Shown here: positions 53,254 to 63,274 of the stretch, piece by piece | Position numbering within the stretch: position 1 is the first letter of the stretch | How the letters are laid out: every line of letters starts with the position of its first letter | NCBI GenBank assembly: GCA_951799405.1 | Contig: OX637363.1 | Span: 8,928,001 to 8,992,000 of the forward strand | DNA: 64,000 nucleotides | Direction of reading: 5' to 3' | Source of the DNA: Agapetus fuscipes | Taxonomy: Eukaryota > Arthropoda > Insecta > Trichoptera > Glossosomatidae | The notes under the pieces: generated by a model | Told to the model about the DNA's origin: nothing | The model's input: only the letters and a program-made list of their open reading frames with translations | Databases searched by the model: none | Translations under genes and position numbers: made by a program

Positions 53254-53609
53254 CAGAATGTACAGTCAGTCAACGCAGCAACCCCTGCCTTGCTGCCTAC
53301 CATTACCATAGACTAAGTATCACTTGCTCTTCAGTGTCTTGCTTATTGTTGTCAATTACGTTGTTTCTTTCGCTATAATAATACTAGCATGCATGAATAC
53401 TAGGGTTTGGTTATTTATGTAGTCATGTTTTTCGTTAACGTAACCTTATCCCGGCGTTTATGCGGAATTGCCGATATTTATTCATTTTGGACATTCTAAA
53501 TTTTTCAAAACACTAAAACCTGACAAAAATTTATGCGCACTATCCTGATTCTCAGGGGGGGCAATGGCCCCCCCTGGCCCCTCCCTGCGGGCGCCCATGT
53601 CTACAACAT

Positions 53610-53750
53610 CACGTTTAAACTCAACCAGTGCGTTCACCAAAAAAATGTTTGGAAAATAAAACAGTGTCTCTACTCTCTAGTGAGTGTTTTAGTTTTCAAT
53701 CATTTTTGTGGTTAAACGCTTTGGTTAAGTTTTTTACACTCAAAGCAAGA
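53610..53750. mobile_element. MITE-J copy
   Basis: Inverted ends CGTTTAAACTCAACCAG and complement of AACTTAACCAAAGCGTTTA. The interior AGTGAGTGTTTTAGTTTTC is shared with 58385-58460. Confidence 0.5.
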
Positions 53751-53984
53751 TGCGACGTGGACTGTAGACACGTATAATCCAGAGACCGAATAAAAATAAT
53801 GAAAAAAATCAAGTAAGATTTTCAAAATCTACAATTTTCGTTAATACTTTATGATTTTTTTTAACAGTCTTAGCTGATCACGCGCAGCCATGTTTTAAGA
53901 CTTATGAGACTTCTAACCCAGGATTGGGAGGAATGGAAACATTATATTGTTGAAACGGCTGCAGCCTAATGGAAGAAATACAAT

Positions 53985-54400
53985 CTAATCTAATCTAAGC
54001 TGCAAAGATATATATTATTTAAGATTTATATTAAATGCATTCCCACAAGCAGATATGTAGAATTTCGCGCTAACACATGCCGCATGTGGACCTACAATAT
54101 AAAAACCCAATCTCAAATGATTATAAGCCTTGCAACTCTTGCCGTCCTTCCCTGAAACAGGGGTGACATTGGCAAAGTGAACCAATTTTCATAGTATGGG
54201 TGGTCAGCCGCATAACAACCTATAAGCCAAGGAACATACATGACAAATTACATTTTTTTTTTAAATCAATAAATAACAATATATACATGGACATAAAAAA
54301 CTAAATCATAAAACCAATTTCACTTTAACAAACCCTAGCCGCCAACATCACAGATCAACCGCCATTTCTTTCTATCCTTGCATACTTCTTTCATTCAATC
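53985..54400 (-). mobile_element. RTE-D 3' end, full UTR, (TTAGA)n tail
   Basis: Very similar to the 3' end of the intact copy (ACATACATGACAAATTAC, CAACATCACAGATCAACCGCC), with a coding tail of about 20 codons. Confidence 0.9.
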
Positions 54401-54572
54401 AATAAAAGAGGAAAAATAAGGTTTTTAGGGTTATAAATCTTACCTTAGATTTAGCATCGCAGAAAAGTGTGAACGATATAAGATCTCTTACCTGAAACAA
54501 AAAAAAATTACAATATTAGTAAATATTCAAGAATATTTTGAAAGAGAAAAATCATAGTACCATACACAGACC

Positions 54573-54800
54573 GGTCGATAATCAGTTGTAGAACGCTTAC
54601 GTTCAAAGACGGAAGGCAAGGGTTTAATTCTCAGCAAAATTGTTAAACCTGCAAATCACAGAGACAAAATAGTAAAATAGTTTGCGTAAGACCACAGCCA
54701 CCTCCAATGTGATTTTTTTCAAGGAAGCCTATGCGGGAGACTTCCTAGAGTCAAGATACTCTAGGGGTCTATGACACTTGTTATAGTGCCGCCGAGGTGT
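54573..54800. mobile_element. SINE-B head (+) and SINE-A type 2 tail (-)
   Basis: 54573-54640 GGTCGATAATCAGTTGTAG and AAGGGTTTAATTCTCAGC is a decayed SINE-B head. 54705-54800 (complement) is the A tail with GCGGGAGACTTCCTAG and CTCTAGGGGTCTATGACAC. Confidence 0.6.
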
Positions 54801-55561
54801 TGGTGATGTGGCAGTTGTCCAAATCCGGTTGCAGGGTCGTTAGCTGCGCAGTGCTGTGGTGTGTGTTGCGTTGCTTAGTTTTGAGACACAGTGGAAATGG
54901 CAATTGATATTGGATTTGAAAAGGGTAAGGTAAATTGGGATGGAAACACAGATACCGGTAACTCATTCCATAAGCGGGCAGTTTGGCAAAGGAATGAGTC
55001 GTGAAAATACCAAGTTCTCATAGTTTTGATATCGACTGCAAATGGTTGAATGTGAGCCGTTCTACGAGTTGCCCTTGTTGTGACGAGAGGAGGAGGTATA
55101 AGTGAGGATATTATATCAGAACAGACGCCATTACGGTAGACAAAATAATAGATCCACTCGTTTAATGCTTTTTAGAGACAACGCGATAAGAAGAAGCACC
55201 AAATGTGCAGCTGAAAAATGTGAAAATATAAATGATCATTGTAACTGCCAAGAAAAAAGGATAACTGGCAGAGTGCTTTCAGGGACTGATGCTTCAGCAA
55301 TGAAAAACCGCTCAATTCATATCGCGAGCGCGCATTTCATTTTAACGCTTTTTTAAGCGCTGAAAAAAGCGCGCTAAAATAATTATGAAGGGTTTAGCTA
55401 TGGAGTAATGACATAAAAAGCGTAGATTGCTGAATTAACGAGACGTCTAATGGACGCTGAAATTCGCAACGTTGAAATTCGCGCAAACCGCAAGCCCTCA
55501 GGACGGATTTTGGGCCTTGCAAATTTGAAGAGATATCCTATAATAATAATAATATTACGAT
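54801..55561. other. No recognised gene; 42-base hairpin near 55338-55380
   Basis: ATTTTAACGCTTTTTTAAGC and AAAAAAGCGCGCTAAAAT form a near-palindrome. The surrounding sequence is not assigned. Confidence 0.4.
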
Positions 55562-55850
55562 AGTTTATTTGGTGAGCGCTGTTTTTGTGTGTATCACACC
55601 TCAAGAGCCCTCTGCGAGCTTGGTCGTCACTTTAGAAAGCGGCAATTCTCAAGCAAAACCCAGTTGTTGTAAGGTTGGATGGACCTTTCAGTGACCGGTC
55701 TCTGGCAAAGGTTTATGAATTTTTCAACTCAGCGAAGAGCACATTCGAAATGTAAATGGTATATTTTTTGTGCTCCGCCGGGATTCGAATCCACAACCTT
55801 CCATTTACGAGTCCGAAGTGTTGCCACTGGACTACGGACCGGTCCAGGAT
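55562..55850 (-). mobile_element. SINE-A, tail type 1, joined to 5S-derived segment
   Basis: Minus-strand full-length SINE-A: head complement CACTGGACTACGGACCGG, B-box complement GGGATTCGAATCC at 55781, body, type 1 tail and an ATAATAATAATATTA end. Confidence 0.9.
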
Positions 55851-55942
55851 GCCAACGACACGCGGTGTACCTGAGCGGTAACACATCCAAGTACTATCCG
55901 CGCCCAATGTTGCTTAACTTCGGTGATCTATGGGAACCGGCG
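55851..55942 (-). mobile_element. 5S rRNA-derived segment in front of SINE-A
   Basis: On the minus strand: CGGTTCCCATAGATCACCG, AAGTTAAGCAACATTGGGCG, GATAGTACTTGGATG and ACACCGCGTGTCGTTGGC. These match the last three-quarters of animal 5S rRNA, about nucleotides 28-120, including the internal A-box and C-box regions with a few changes. The 5S 3' end is followed after five bases (ATCCT) by the SINE-A start, so the piece is not a functional 5S gene. A fused SINE or a template-switch product is likely. Confidence 0.85.
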
Positions 55943-55944
55943 CT

Positions 55945-56207
55945 TTTAACATGGTAACGTCGTTGACAATTATATATATTACGTTGACAATTATATATTC
56001 TATATAATATTATTGAAGCAAATTTTACAACAGTTAGTACGAGCCTTCAAGAAGTCAGTCACAAGTACACTGACGAAACGTAGCAGCCTTCTAAGAAGAA
56101 GAAAAACAGCCTACAGAAGAAATACTGGACCATGGTCTACAAGCCCGGAAGAATGGATGCTGCATCCTCACCATCATCAAATTCAACAACATTAACTCGA
56201 AGCGTAC
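55945..56207. other. Unassigned; possible Penelope-like trace
   Basis: CTGACGAAACGTAGCAGCC near 56075 recalls the GAAACG part of the Penelope-like core, and a GAAGAAGAAAAACAGCC frame follows. The evidence is weak. Confidence 0.25.
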
Positions 56208-56378
56208 TTTTTTTTTAATAAACCCTGTGCTAGACACTCCCTAGATTTCAGACACTCTAGGGGTCTATGAGACTTGTTGTAGTGTCGCAGAGGTGTTCAC
56301 GAGCTTGGTCGTCGCTACCAAGCGCCAATATTGCAAGACCCAGTTGCAGTAAGGTCGGATGGACCTTTAGTGACCTAA
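56208..56378 (-). mobile_element. SINE-A, tail type 2, 5'-truncated
   Basis: T-run, AAACCCTGTGCTAGACACTCC, CTCTAGGGGTCTATGAGAC, GCAGAGGTGTTCACGAGC, then the body to AGGTCGGATGGACC. Confidence 0.85.
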
Positions 56379-56379
56379 A

Positions 56380-56905
56380 ATCTAAATCTAATTCTAAGCT
56401 GCAAAGATATATAATTTAAGATGCATGCCTCTTTCATCTCTTTAACACTCATCACTTTCTTCATACATACTCTTCTCTTATTATATTTTGTATTGTTTGT
56501 GTATTAACACTGTGAAAATTCATATTGTTTAATTTTATAATTTTTGGATGAAATTCATATTCTCTTATTCTCACTCTGCAGGTTCCATTCTTTCGCAATC
56601 TCACCTATTTGGCCTATCCATTCCTTCCTCGGTCTTCCCCTTCCACGCTTTGCTCTGACATTTCCTCTGTACACTTTCTTCCATCATCCATTCTTTCAGG
56701 ATGTCCGTACCATCTCATTATGCTTTTTTTTACTTTCATTCTTAAAATTTCTTTTATACCACACTCGTTCATCACCCAATCATTGAGGACTCTATCCACA
56801 AATCTATTTTAAAATTATGTATAATCATACTCGTATACATGATGTAACTGTAACTCTGTCGCCATTCCGCTAGGGGTGGCCAGAGCCTCTGCAGAGTTGC
56901 CTCCT
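56380..56905 (-). pseudogene. RTE-D tail scrap plus LINE-D2/D3 C-terminus
   Basis: 56380-56425 is an RTE-D tail (AAATCTAAATCTAATTC, AAGCTGCAAAGATATAT). From 56812 down to 56440 the minus strand encodes MNECGIKEILRMKVKKSIMRWYGH and, shifted, RGRPRKEWIGQI. A different 3' end (GGGGTGGCCAGAGCCTCTGC with GTAACTGTAAC) lies at 56840-56905. Confidence 0.65.
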
Positions 56906-57029
56906 TGTGTTGTTTCTTGAGTTGTGTCGTGGGTTTTTTTTCACCAACGCTATCTTGTTTCAGACAAAAGGCAAGTAGTTTTAACTTTCTCACTTTCTTT
57001 TCAAATTCAAGCATTACTTATTATTATGA

Positions 57030-57257
57030 ATTAAGTATAAAAAATGGTTCACTTTGCCAATGTCACCCCTGCTTCAGGGAAGGTCGGCAAGAGTTGCAGG
57101 GCTTATGTTCATTTGAGATTGGGTTTTTTATATTGTAGGTCCACATGCGGCATGTGTAAGCGCGAAATTATGCATGTCTGCTTGTGGGAATGCATTTAAT
57201 ATGAATCTCAAATTATACATATCTTTGCGGCTTAGATTTAGATTGAGATTTAGAAGT
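57030..57257 (+). mobile_element. RTE-D 3' UTR, 5'-truncated, (TTTAGA)n tail
   Basis: Starts at AAAAAATGGTTCACTTTGCC and ends CTTAGATTTAGATTGAGATTTAG. Confidence 0.85.
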
Positions 57258-57316
57258 GTAAACATAGGTCACAATAAAACGTTTTCTTTTTGCACTAATT
57301 TCCACTGTTTTCAATT

Positions 57317-57547
57317 GTGAGTGCAAAAAAATTGAGGGCAAAGTTCACTGCGGCACTTTTCACAAATTACCGAGGACAGATAGAGTTCACCGAGAGTGCC
57401 AGCGGTGCCAAATGCGAGTGCACACTTTTCCGGCCGAAACGACGAGAATTCGGGGCGATTTTAGTGCCCGATTCACCAAACAATGATTTTCTGGTGCAGC
57501 CTGCAAAAATTGAAAAACTCCGCAAAACAAAGCAGTATATATTTTAA
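57317..57547 (+). other. Small unassigned open frame (76 aa)
   Basis: A plus-strand frame of 76 residues starting MSAKKLRAKFTAALFTNY has ordinary amino-acid composition and is less AT-rich than its flanks. No motif was recognised and there is no evidence of expression. Chance frame or a scrap of an unknown element. Confidence 0.25.
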
Positions 57548-57614
57548 AGCACTATTTGAAGTTTATTATGGAAATCCTTTAAGTTTGAGATATGCCTGTA
57601 ATATTACTTCTGAA

Positions 57615-58055
57615 GTATATGACTTCTTTCTGCGTTTTCCGGAAGGTGTCGCATGTGGCACCTATTTATTTTTACAGGTAAAGGGGCCTACCTAACACCA
57701 ACCACTTCTGTTGAAGTAGGAGTTTCCCAGCTTCTGAGAGGTATCATTTCTTGTGAAAGCTACGCAAAAAAAAAAACGCAACTTAACTACACATACAGTG
57801 TAACTTTTTGCCGCGTTATCCCGAAGGGGTGGGTCGCATGTGGCGAGTTGAACCTATTTTTTTTTAGAGGTAAAGGGGCCAGATTTACACCAACCACTTC
57901 AGTTGAAGTGGGGGCTTCCCAGCTAACGAGAGGGCTGGTACTCATTTCTTGTGAAGGCTGAGTAAAACTAGCCGGTATTTTATTTTGGGGTTTGGAATTC
58001 ATTTCTCACACCCTCGGTGGGATTCGAACCCGCGCTCACGGCTCGCCGGTATTTT
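57615..58055 (-). mobile_element. Two SINE-B copies in tandem
   Basis: 57615-57765 is a head-less copy (GTCGCATGTGGCACC, GAAGTAGGAGTTTCCCAGC). 57775-58055 is a longer copy (CTACACATACAGTGTAAC, CTCATTTCTTGTGAAGGCTG, GGGATTCGAACCC near 58018). Confidence 0.8.
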
Positions 58056-58779
58056 ATTTTGGGTTTAAAATTAACACTGAAAGGCATGCATACATTATGA
58101 TACTTTGCAACTCAAGATTAAACTACGGGTGGTCCGCCTCACTCCCAACATTTTCTAGCATGATAACGACAGCGAATTTGAGACACTTTTTGGTTATAAA
58201 ACTAATCAAATTATTCGAGTCAATAGACCAAAATTTGATTAAATTTCTACTGAAATTTGAAACTGTATTTTTCGACAGATATAAAAGCACAATATGGAAT
58301 GAACACAATGTACTTTTATATGATTTCTATACCGCAGCGGATGTCTCAATTTACATAGACTACGTTACTTTTTTTCTGTGGTCAGAACTTCTCTCCGTTT
58401 AAACTCAACTAAATAAAATATGAAAAACTAAAACACTCAAAAGAGACTGTTTTAGTTCAATACAATTTTTTTTAGAAAACCGCTCCAGTTGGGTTGGAAC
58501 GGAGTTTTTTACTTTGGTTACAGGTCGAGCCGGAATATTATCGAGGGTTCGATTCCCGAAAGGTGTGTTCAGAACCTCAATATCATACGGAGCGCGCGTG
58601 GTCAATGGATTACTTGTTCGAAACTACACTCGATTACTAACAGGTTCAAAAAATTGTATTTTTGAAAACACCATTTTGCGACATAAACTAAATTGTTTAA
58701 TTTATAATTTTTTGAATGAATTCAAACAAAACACTGTTTATCTTCACAATAAAATTTATTTAAAAAGATTAAAATCTTT
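58056..58779. other. Mostly unassigned; weak RTE-D and MITE-J traces
   Basis: GGGTGGTCCGCCTCACTCCC at 58128 is a possible RTE-D UTR scrap. 58385-58460 shares GTTTAAACTCAAC with MITE-J. GGGTTCGATTCCC at 58549 resembles a B box without a recognisable body. Confidence 0.35.
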
Positions 58780-58900
58780 AAAACAAATTACAAACGTTTT
58801 CGACCTAGTAGGTCATCATCAGGTGATACCAATTATATAAATTAAACAACATGAATTTTCACAGTGTTAATACACAAACAATACAAAATATAAACTAAAT
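58780..58900 (-). mobile_element. Hammerhead-like core, Penelope-like remnant
   Basis: Minus strand: CCTGATGATGACC-TACTA-GGTCGAAAACGTTTGTAATT. The neighbour CAGTGTTAATACACAAAC recalls 1895. Confidence 0.65.
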
Positions 58901-58904
58901 TGTT

Positions 58905-59265
58905 TAGGAGAGCAGTTTAAAGTTTGAGATTGCAGAAAAATGGCATAACTTTTTAAATTTTGTATCATATCGTTAAAATCAAAACAGCTCTAAAATTAAA
59001 AAAAAATTTAGGCATTCATTGGCATTCCTATTAATGTGGTTGTACAATGTTTTATGTCACAAGCGCCTTTAGGACATAAAATGACAAAATCTTGTCGGTT
59101 ACACCAAAACCATACTTCGAAAACGCAGTTGTTTGCATGGGCATAAACAACAACAAAAAATCATAGTAGAGCTATGGGAGTTAGCGCATTAGAAAGAGCG
59201 GACAATTTTAAGTAGGATACCATTCATAACTCATTTTGGACCAAAACATCGCTTATTCTACTTTC
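58905..59265 (-). repeat. Repeat L copy 2 (inverse of 21230-21597)
   Basis: AGGAGAGCAGTTTAAAGTTTG, CGCCTTTAGGACATAAAATG, TTGTCGGTTACACCAAAACC and GAGCGGACAATTTTAAG. Confidence 0.7.
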
Positions 59266-59559
59266 TTTTAACCGTCGATATGTTTAGTCCCCTGAGTCCG
59301 TTTTAGTGGCATTTGAGTCAACCATATTCTTTGTTGGACCTCGCCTTAAGCTGTCCACGCGTTCAGAAGTGCCTCCCTACGGGGTGTTGTTTACTCGGGC
59401 AGCTTGGACCTAAGGTTCTGTATTATTGCTCCAACCTTCCCTAGGCCCAACCCTTATAAAATGTAGGTCCAAATTGTGTACATTGGTCCACCGCGAGTGG
59501 TGGCATCTGTGAGAAATATTTAAAAGATTTGTTTTTTAAATGTAGAGTTGACCGAGTTT
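59266..59559. other. No recognised feature
   Basis: Higher GC than the flanks (GCCTCCCTACGGGGTG, CCGCGAGTGGTGGC), but no coding frame or family could be assigned. Confidence 0.3.
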
Positions 59560-59755
59560 CCTTGACTTACGAGTATATTTTGACTTGACTGTACTGTAAA
59601 AATAGGGGCACTTTGCCAATGTCTGTTTTAGGGTAGGACGGCAAAAGTTGCAAGGTTTATGATCATTTAAGGTAAGCACGTGCCTGTTTGTGGGCATACA
59701 TATAATATGAATTGTTAATGTTAATATACCTCTTTGCAATTTAGATACTAGACTG
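59560..59755 (+). mobile_element. RTE-D 3' UTR with internal deletion
   Basis: TTCCTTGACTTACGAG, ACTGTACTGTAAAAATAGGGG, GCAAAAGTTGCAAGG and CTGTTTGTGGGCATACAT, ending TTTAGATACTAGA. Confidence 0.75.
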
Positions 59756-59814
59756 AACGAAAAAAAAATATAATACAAATAAACATCAAAACTAATATAT
59801 TACACAAAATGTAT

Positions 59815-59950
59815 AAAACCCTAGTCCTAGCCACCAACATTACAGATCAACCGCCATTTCTTTCTGTCCTTACATACTTCTTTCATTTCATCCGGAGTCA
59901 TAACCTTCTTATTACTAGCTCTCTTTTTATTTTGACTCTGGATTTGTATC
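59815..59950 (-). pseudogene. RTE-D coding end without its UTR
   Basis: Minus-strand frame SQNKKRASNKKVMTPDEMKEVCKDRKKW and the usual ending. The UTR is lost. Confidence 0.75.
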
Positions 59951-60244
59951 GACCGGGCTAAACATGAATACATTCTAGATTTATAATGAAAATTCGTTTA
60001 AATTTAATTAAAATTTTAACACTTAAACAAATGAATAACGTATGGTAATAAATGAATATTGTTTAACAGGTAATTGATGATGAATGGGGGGAAGCGCAGA
60101 ATAGGTTTCAGTATCGACTATCGAGCTTTTGTGTTGCGGGATTTAAATTGCTTTTGCGGCTGACATTCGCAATAAACAATAACGAATATGTTACATTTTA
60201 TCATACGTAAATGTTAAATTGACACTGTGTATAATGATCATCAT
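59951..60244. other. No recognised feature
   Basis: No supported gene. Confidence 0.3.
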
Positions 60245-60785
60245 ACATGGACTACTTAAGAAGTATGTACTTGGAAAAAGACGGAGTGATTGGGTGAGGA
60301 ATGATTTTGTTAGAGAGAAATGTGGTGTAAGAGAAAGTGTGAAAGTAAAGAATAAAAGAAGCATGCTTAGATAGTTAAGGACCGAAAGAAATGGCGGTTG
60401 ATCTGTAATGCTGGCGGTTAAAGCTGAGGCTGAGGAAGAATATGTTTTGTAGGTTTTAATTTCTTACTGTTTAATTGTTTATTCTTTTTATCTATTTGAA
60501 TGTATTTAATTGCTTGTATTCCTTGACTGATAGGTTGGTATGAGGTTGACCACCCATACTGTAAAAAGTGGTTCACTTTGCCAATGTCACCTCTGTTTCA
60601 GGGAAGGTCGGCAAGAGTTGCAGGGCTTATGTTCATTTGAGATTGGGTTTTTTATATTGTAGGTCCACATGCGGCATGTGTGAGCGAAATTATGCGTGTT
60701 TATGCGTGTCTGCTTGTGAGAATGCATTTAATATGAATCTCAAATGATACATATCTTTGCAGCTTAGATTTAGATTTAGATAATC
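60245..60785 (+). mobile_element. RTE-D 3' end with internal coding deletion
   Basis: GKRRSDWVRNDFVREKCGVRES is followed directly by KDRKKW-type ending, so about 70 codons are deleted. The UTR is complete and ends CTTAGATTTAGATTTAGAT. Confidence 0.85.
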
Positions 60786-61085
60786 AGAGGCACAACAAAG
60801 CGAGATGGGTTTTGGTACGTTCGCTAGCGGAGCTTACAAATCAGAAGCATGTGTGATCCTAAAGACATCGTCAGATGGAGCAAGAAGAGGAGACGGTTCT
60901 GGAGGGACCATATATACCGCATGAACAAAGAAAGGATAGCCCGAGTCGCGGCACAGGAGATACCGGACGGCCAGCGTCTACTAGGTCACCCTCCCAAAAG
61001 ATTGCAGAGCAGCTGGTCTTCTGCATCACAGGAGGGAGTTCCACAATAAACAGATCATAGATTTATAACAAGAAGTAGAAGAAGC
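60785..61085 (+). pseudogene. LINE-E C-terminal fragment
   Basis: Frame 60849-61049: KDIVRWSKKRRRFWRDHIYRM, then DGQRLLGHPPKRLQSSWSSAS. This is the reverse-transcriptase tail of a LINE related to 23205-23525, with a GAAGTAGAAGAAG tail. Confidence 0.65.
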
Positions 61086-61114
61086 TAGTGGAGCTTTCCA
61101 TTTTATTAAGACGG

Positions 61115-61330
61115 ATGTGTAAAATATGGTTCACTTTGCCAATGTCACCCCTGTTTCAGGGAAGGTCGGCAAAAGTTGTGGGGCTTTGTCATTTGAGGTT
61201 TGGATTTTATTTGTAAGTACACATTTAGCATTTGTAAGCGCTAACTACGCGTGTTGGTTTGTGGGCATACATCTGAGAGCTTTAAATGAATATATCCTTG
61301 CAACTTAGATTATAGATTATGGGTAGGATG
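61115..61330 (+). mobile_element. RTE-D 3' UTR, 5'-truncated, (TTATAGA)n tail
   Basis: GTAAAATATGGTTCACTTTGCC through CTTAGATTATAGATTATG. The same subfamily as 9597-9860 (shared GTGGGCATACATCTGAGAGC). Confidence 0.85.
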
Positions 61331-61384
61331 TAGTGCTTTCATTCACTAGATTCCCATTGAAATATGATCTCTGCCCAAAGTAAT

Positions 61385-61500
61385 AACTTTTACGTTTAAA
61401 CTCAACCCTTGCGTTTACAAAAAAATAGTGGAATCTCATGCAGCTCCTCCGTGAGCTATCAAGTTTCCATATGCTTTGCTACGGTTTAGTTTAAACGTAT
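61385..61500. mobile_element. MITE-J copy with inverted ends
   Basis: ACGTTTAAACTCAACCC at the left and complement of ACGTTTAAACTAAACC at the right, about 115 bp. Confidence 0.6.
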
Positions 61501-61511
61501 ATGTTTTATAC

Positions 61512-61693
61512 TAAGAGCCCGTTCCCACTTTTCGGGTGTCGGATCCGTATATTAATCGGAGGTTCCAGTGGCAGAGCATTATGTATGGAGCTATTCTCAC
61601 TGGTCGGAAACCGATTTTGTCCAAAAATGTATTGCCACTGGAACCTCCGATTAATATGCGGTCCGACACCCGACAAGTGTGAACGGGCTCTTA
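61512..61693. mobile_element. MITE-M, near-palindromic
   Basis: A 182-bp element with inverted ends of about 62 bp starting TAAGAGCCCGTTC and including GGGTGTCGGA and ATTAATCGGAGGTTCCAG. The core is about 55 bp. Only one copy in the window. Confidence 0.8.
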
Positions 61694-61979
61694 GCGTACT
61701 GTATTGAAAGATGATACTGAAGCATAGAAAAGTCCATTCATAAACCAGAACAGATGATTAAACTGATACATGTAAAGTAAAGAATATTCTAGAAAGAAAT
61801 ATGGTATGTTTTCTGCGGTAGGTATGTCACAATAGTCTGGATAACATCCCAGAAATCCATCAATTGAAAACGTGGATTTTTTTTATATATTTCATATTTT
61901 TAGTTACGTTCATTTAAGTGAAAAGATACAAAAAACACGATTAATGAGTAGTCAATCATCGAAAAAGGTATCTCATCTA

Positions 61980-62265
61980 ATCTAATCTAAGTTGCAAAGA
62001 TATGTAGCATTGGGAATTCACATTATATGCACTTTCACAAGCAAACACGTACAAGTTTAGTAGTGTACAAACACGCGCTTGTACATGCCGAATGTGAACC
62101 TATCACGTAAAAACCCAAACCTCAAATGAACATACACCCTGCAACTATTGCCGAGTTTCCCTGAAACAGGGTGGCATTGTCAAACATAACCATTTTTTAC
62201 AGCATGGCTGGTCAGCCACATACCTACCAAGCTATAAGTCAAAGAACATTAACAGCTAGTTACAT
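61980..62265 (-). mobile_element. RTE-D 3' UTR, (TTAGA)n tail
   Basis: Minus-strand copy with a short insertion (AGTAGTGTACAAACACG) in the GCGCGAAC region, otherwise complete from GGTATGTGGCTGACC-like start to tail. Confidence 0.85.
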
Positions 62266-62267
62266 AA

Positions 62268-62325
62268 AGTTTCTGAGTCAGACTCCAGGCTTCATATTCG
62301 TAGGTACAACATAACTGACCGGAAT
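62268..62325 (-). pseudogene. RTE-type LINE scrap
   Basis: TTCTGAGTCAGACTCCAGGC is shared with the LINE at 17095-17115 and continues into a decayed VVLYGYEAW-like reading. Confidence 0.5.
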
Positions 62326-62769
62326 TTTATTTCTAAAAAAAATGACATTGTCCGGGTTCAAAAATATAATGAGACTCATTTTGCTTCAATCCAACTTTAG
62401 TAACTTGACGTTAGTTAGTTTGTTATTCTCCCGGCATATTTTACATTCAGATGCTTGTGAATGTGATTTTCCGGGTGGTAAGCTTTAGTTGGTTAGGGGT
62501 GGCCAGAACCATGGCCACGACCCTCCTCAATTCTCCGTCTGACGTAGATTAATCACCTCTGCCCATCCTTATCTCCTACTGTCCCCTTCCCTGTCCTCTC
62601 TTAGAATGTCCCCTTCTTGGCACAACCCTGATGCAGATGGAGTTCGTACAAGCGGTTAGTGTGGAATTTTTAAAGCAAGGTTGCCAAAATTTAAGGAGTA
62701 GAAAATAGAGAATGAAGCATAAAATAATAACATATAATAATAAACATATAATAGTAAAGGAGGGAACGC
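62326..62769. other. No recognised feature
   Basis: No supported gene. GTTAGGGGTGGCCAGAACC at 62493 resembles the LINE-D3 3' end only locally. Confidence 0.3.
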
Positions 62770-62907
62770 AAAAAAAAAACGCAACTTAGCTACACATATA
62801 GTGTAACTTCTTGCCTGCGTTATCCCCGAAGGGGTCGCATGTGGCGCTTCGGGACCTATTTATTTTTACAGGTAAGGGGGCCGGCCTCACACCAACCACT
62901 TTCAGTT
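62770..62907 (-). mobile_element. SINE-B 3' half
   Basis: AACGCAACTTAGCTACACATA, CCCCGAAGGGGTCGCATG and GGGGGCCGGCCTCACACC. It breaks off abruptly at CACTTTCAG. Confidence 0.8.
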
Positions 62908-63100
62908 TGTAACGAGATGAATTTGTTTGTTTGGTGGAATGGAACATTAGATTTGAATTTGAATAAAAAACGAAAACAAAAGAATGCAGAAAGAAAAAGA
63001 AGAAGCTTCCCTGGCGGGAGAGCCACAAGCATGTGAATTTGGTCATAATTAATATTGCTGTGGTTTATTATATATACATTGTGATTATGGATAAAATAAA
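62907..63100 (+). repeat. Repeat K copy 2
   Basis: Inverse match of 13085-13262. The SINE-B stops exactly where it begins. Confidence 0.6.
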
Positions 63101-63274
63101 TAATTATATAAATATTGTGATTGTGGATAAATAAAAGTGTTTACAAAGTCTTTGGTTCACTATTCTCCTTTGTAAGTGATATGGTTCCTGGCGCTATGCA
63201 CTCAAGCAGTCATAATTCTTCAGAGCACGGCCAAACACCTCATTGAAGATCTTATAAATAAAGTAAGAAAAACC

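Larger units (their letters stand above)
51505..53599 (-). mobile_element. Complete hAT transposon with exact 8-bp target duplication
   Basis: A 2095-bp element. Left terminus CAAGGGCGCCCGCAG, right terminus (complement) CATGGGCGCCCGCAG, both followed inwards by G-rich stretches (CCAGGGGGGGC). The flanking 8-mers are identical: TCTACAAC at 51497-51504 and 53600-53607. Eight-base duplication and a hAT-type transposase agree. It contains one spliced gene on the minus strand, which lacks the usual N-terminal part. Confidence 0.9.

Noticed and set aside
55851..55942. Functional 5S rRNA gene
   Set aside because: About the first 27 nucleotides are missing, the rest has substitutions, and it is joined to a SINE.
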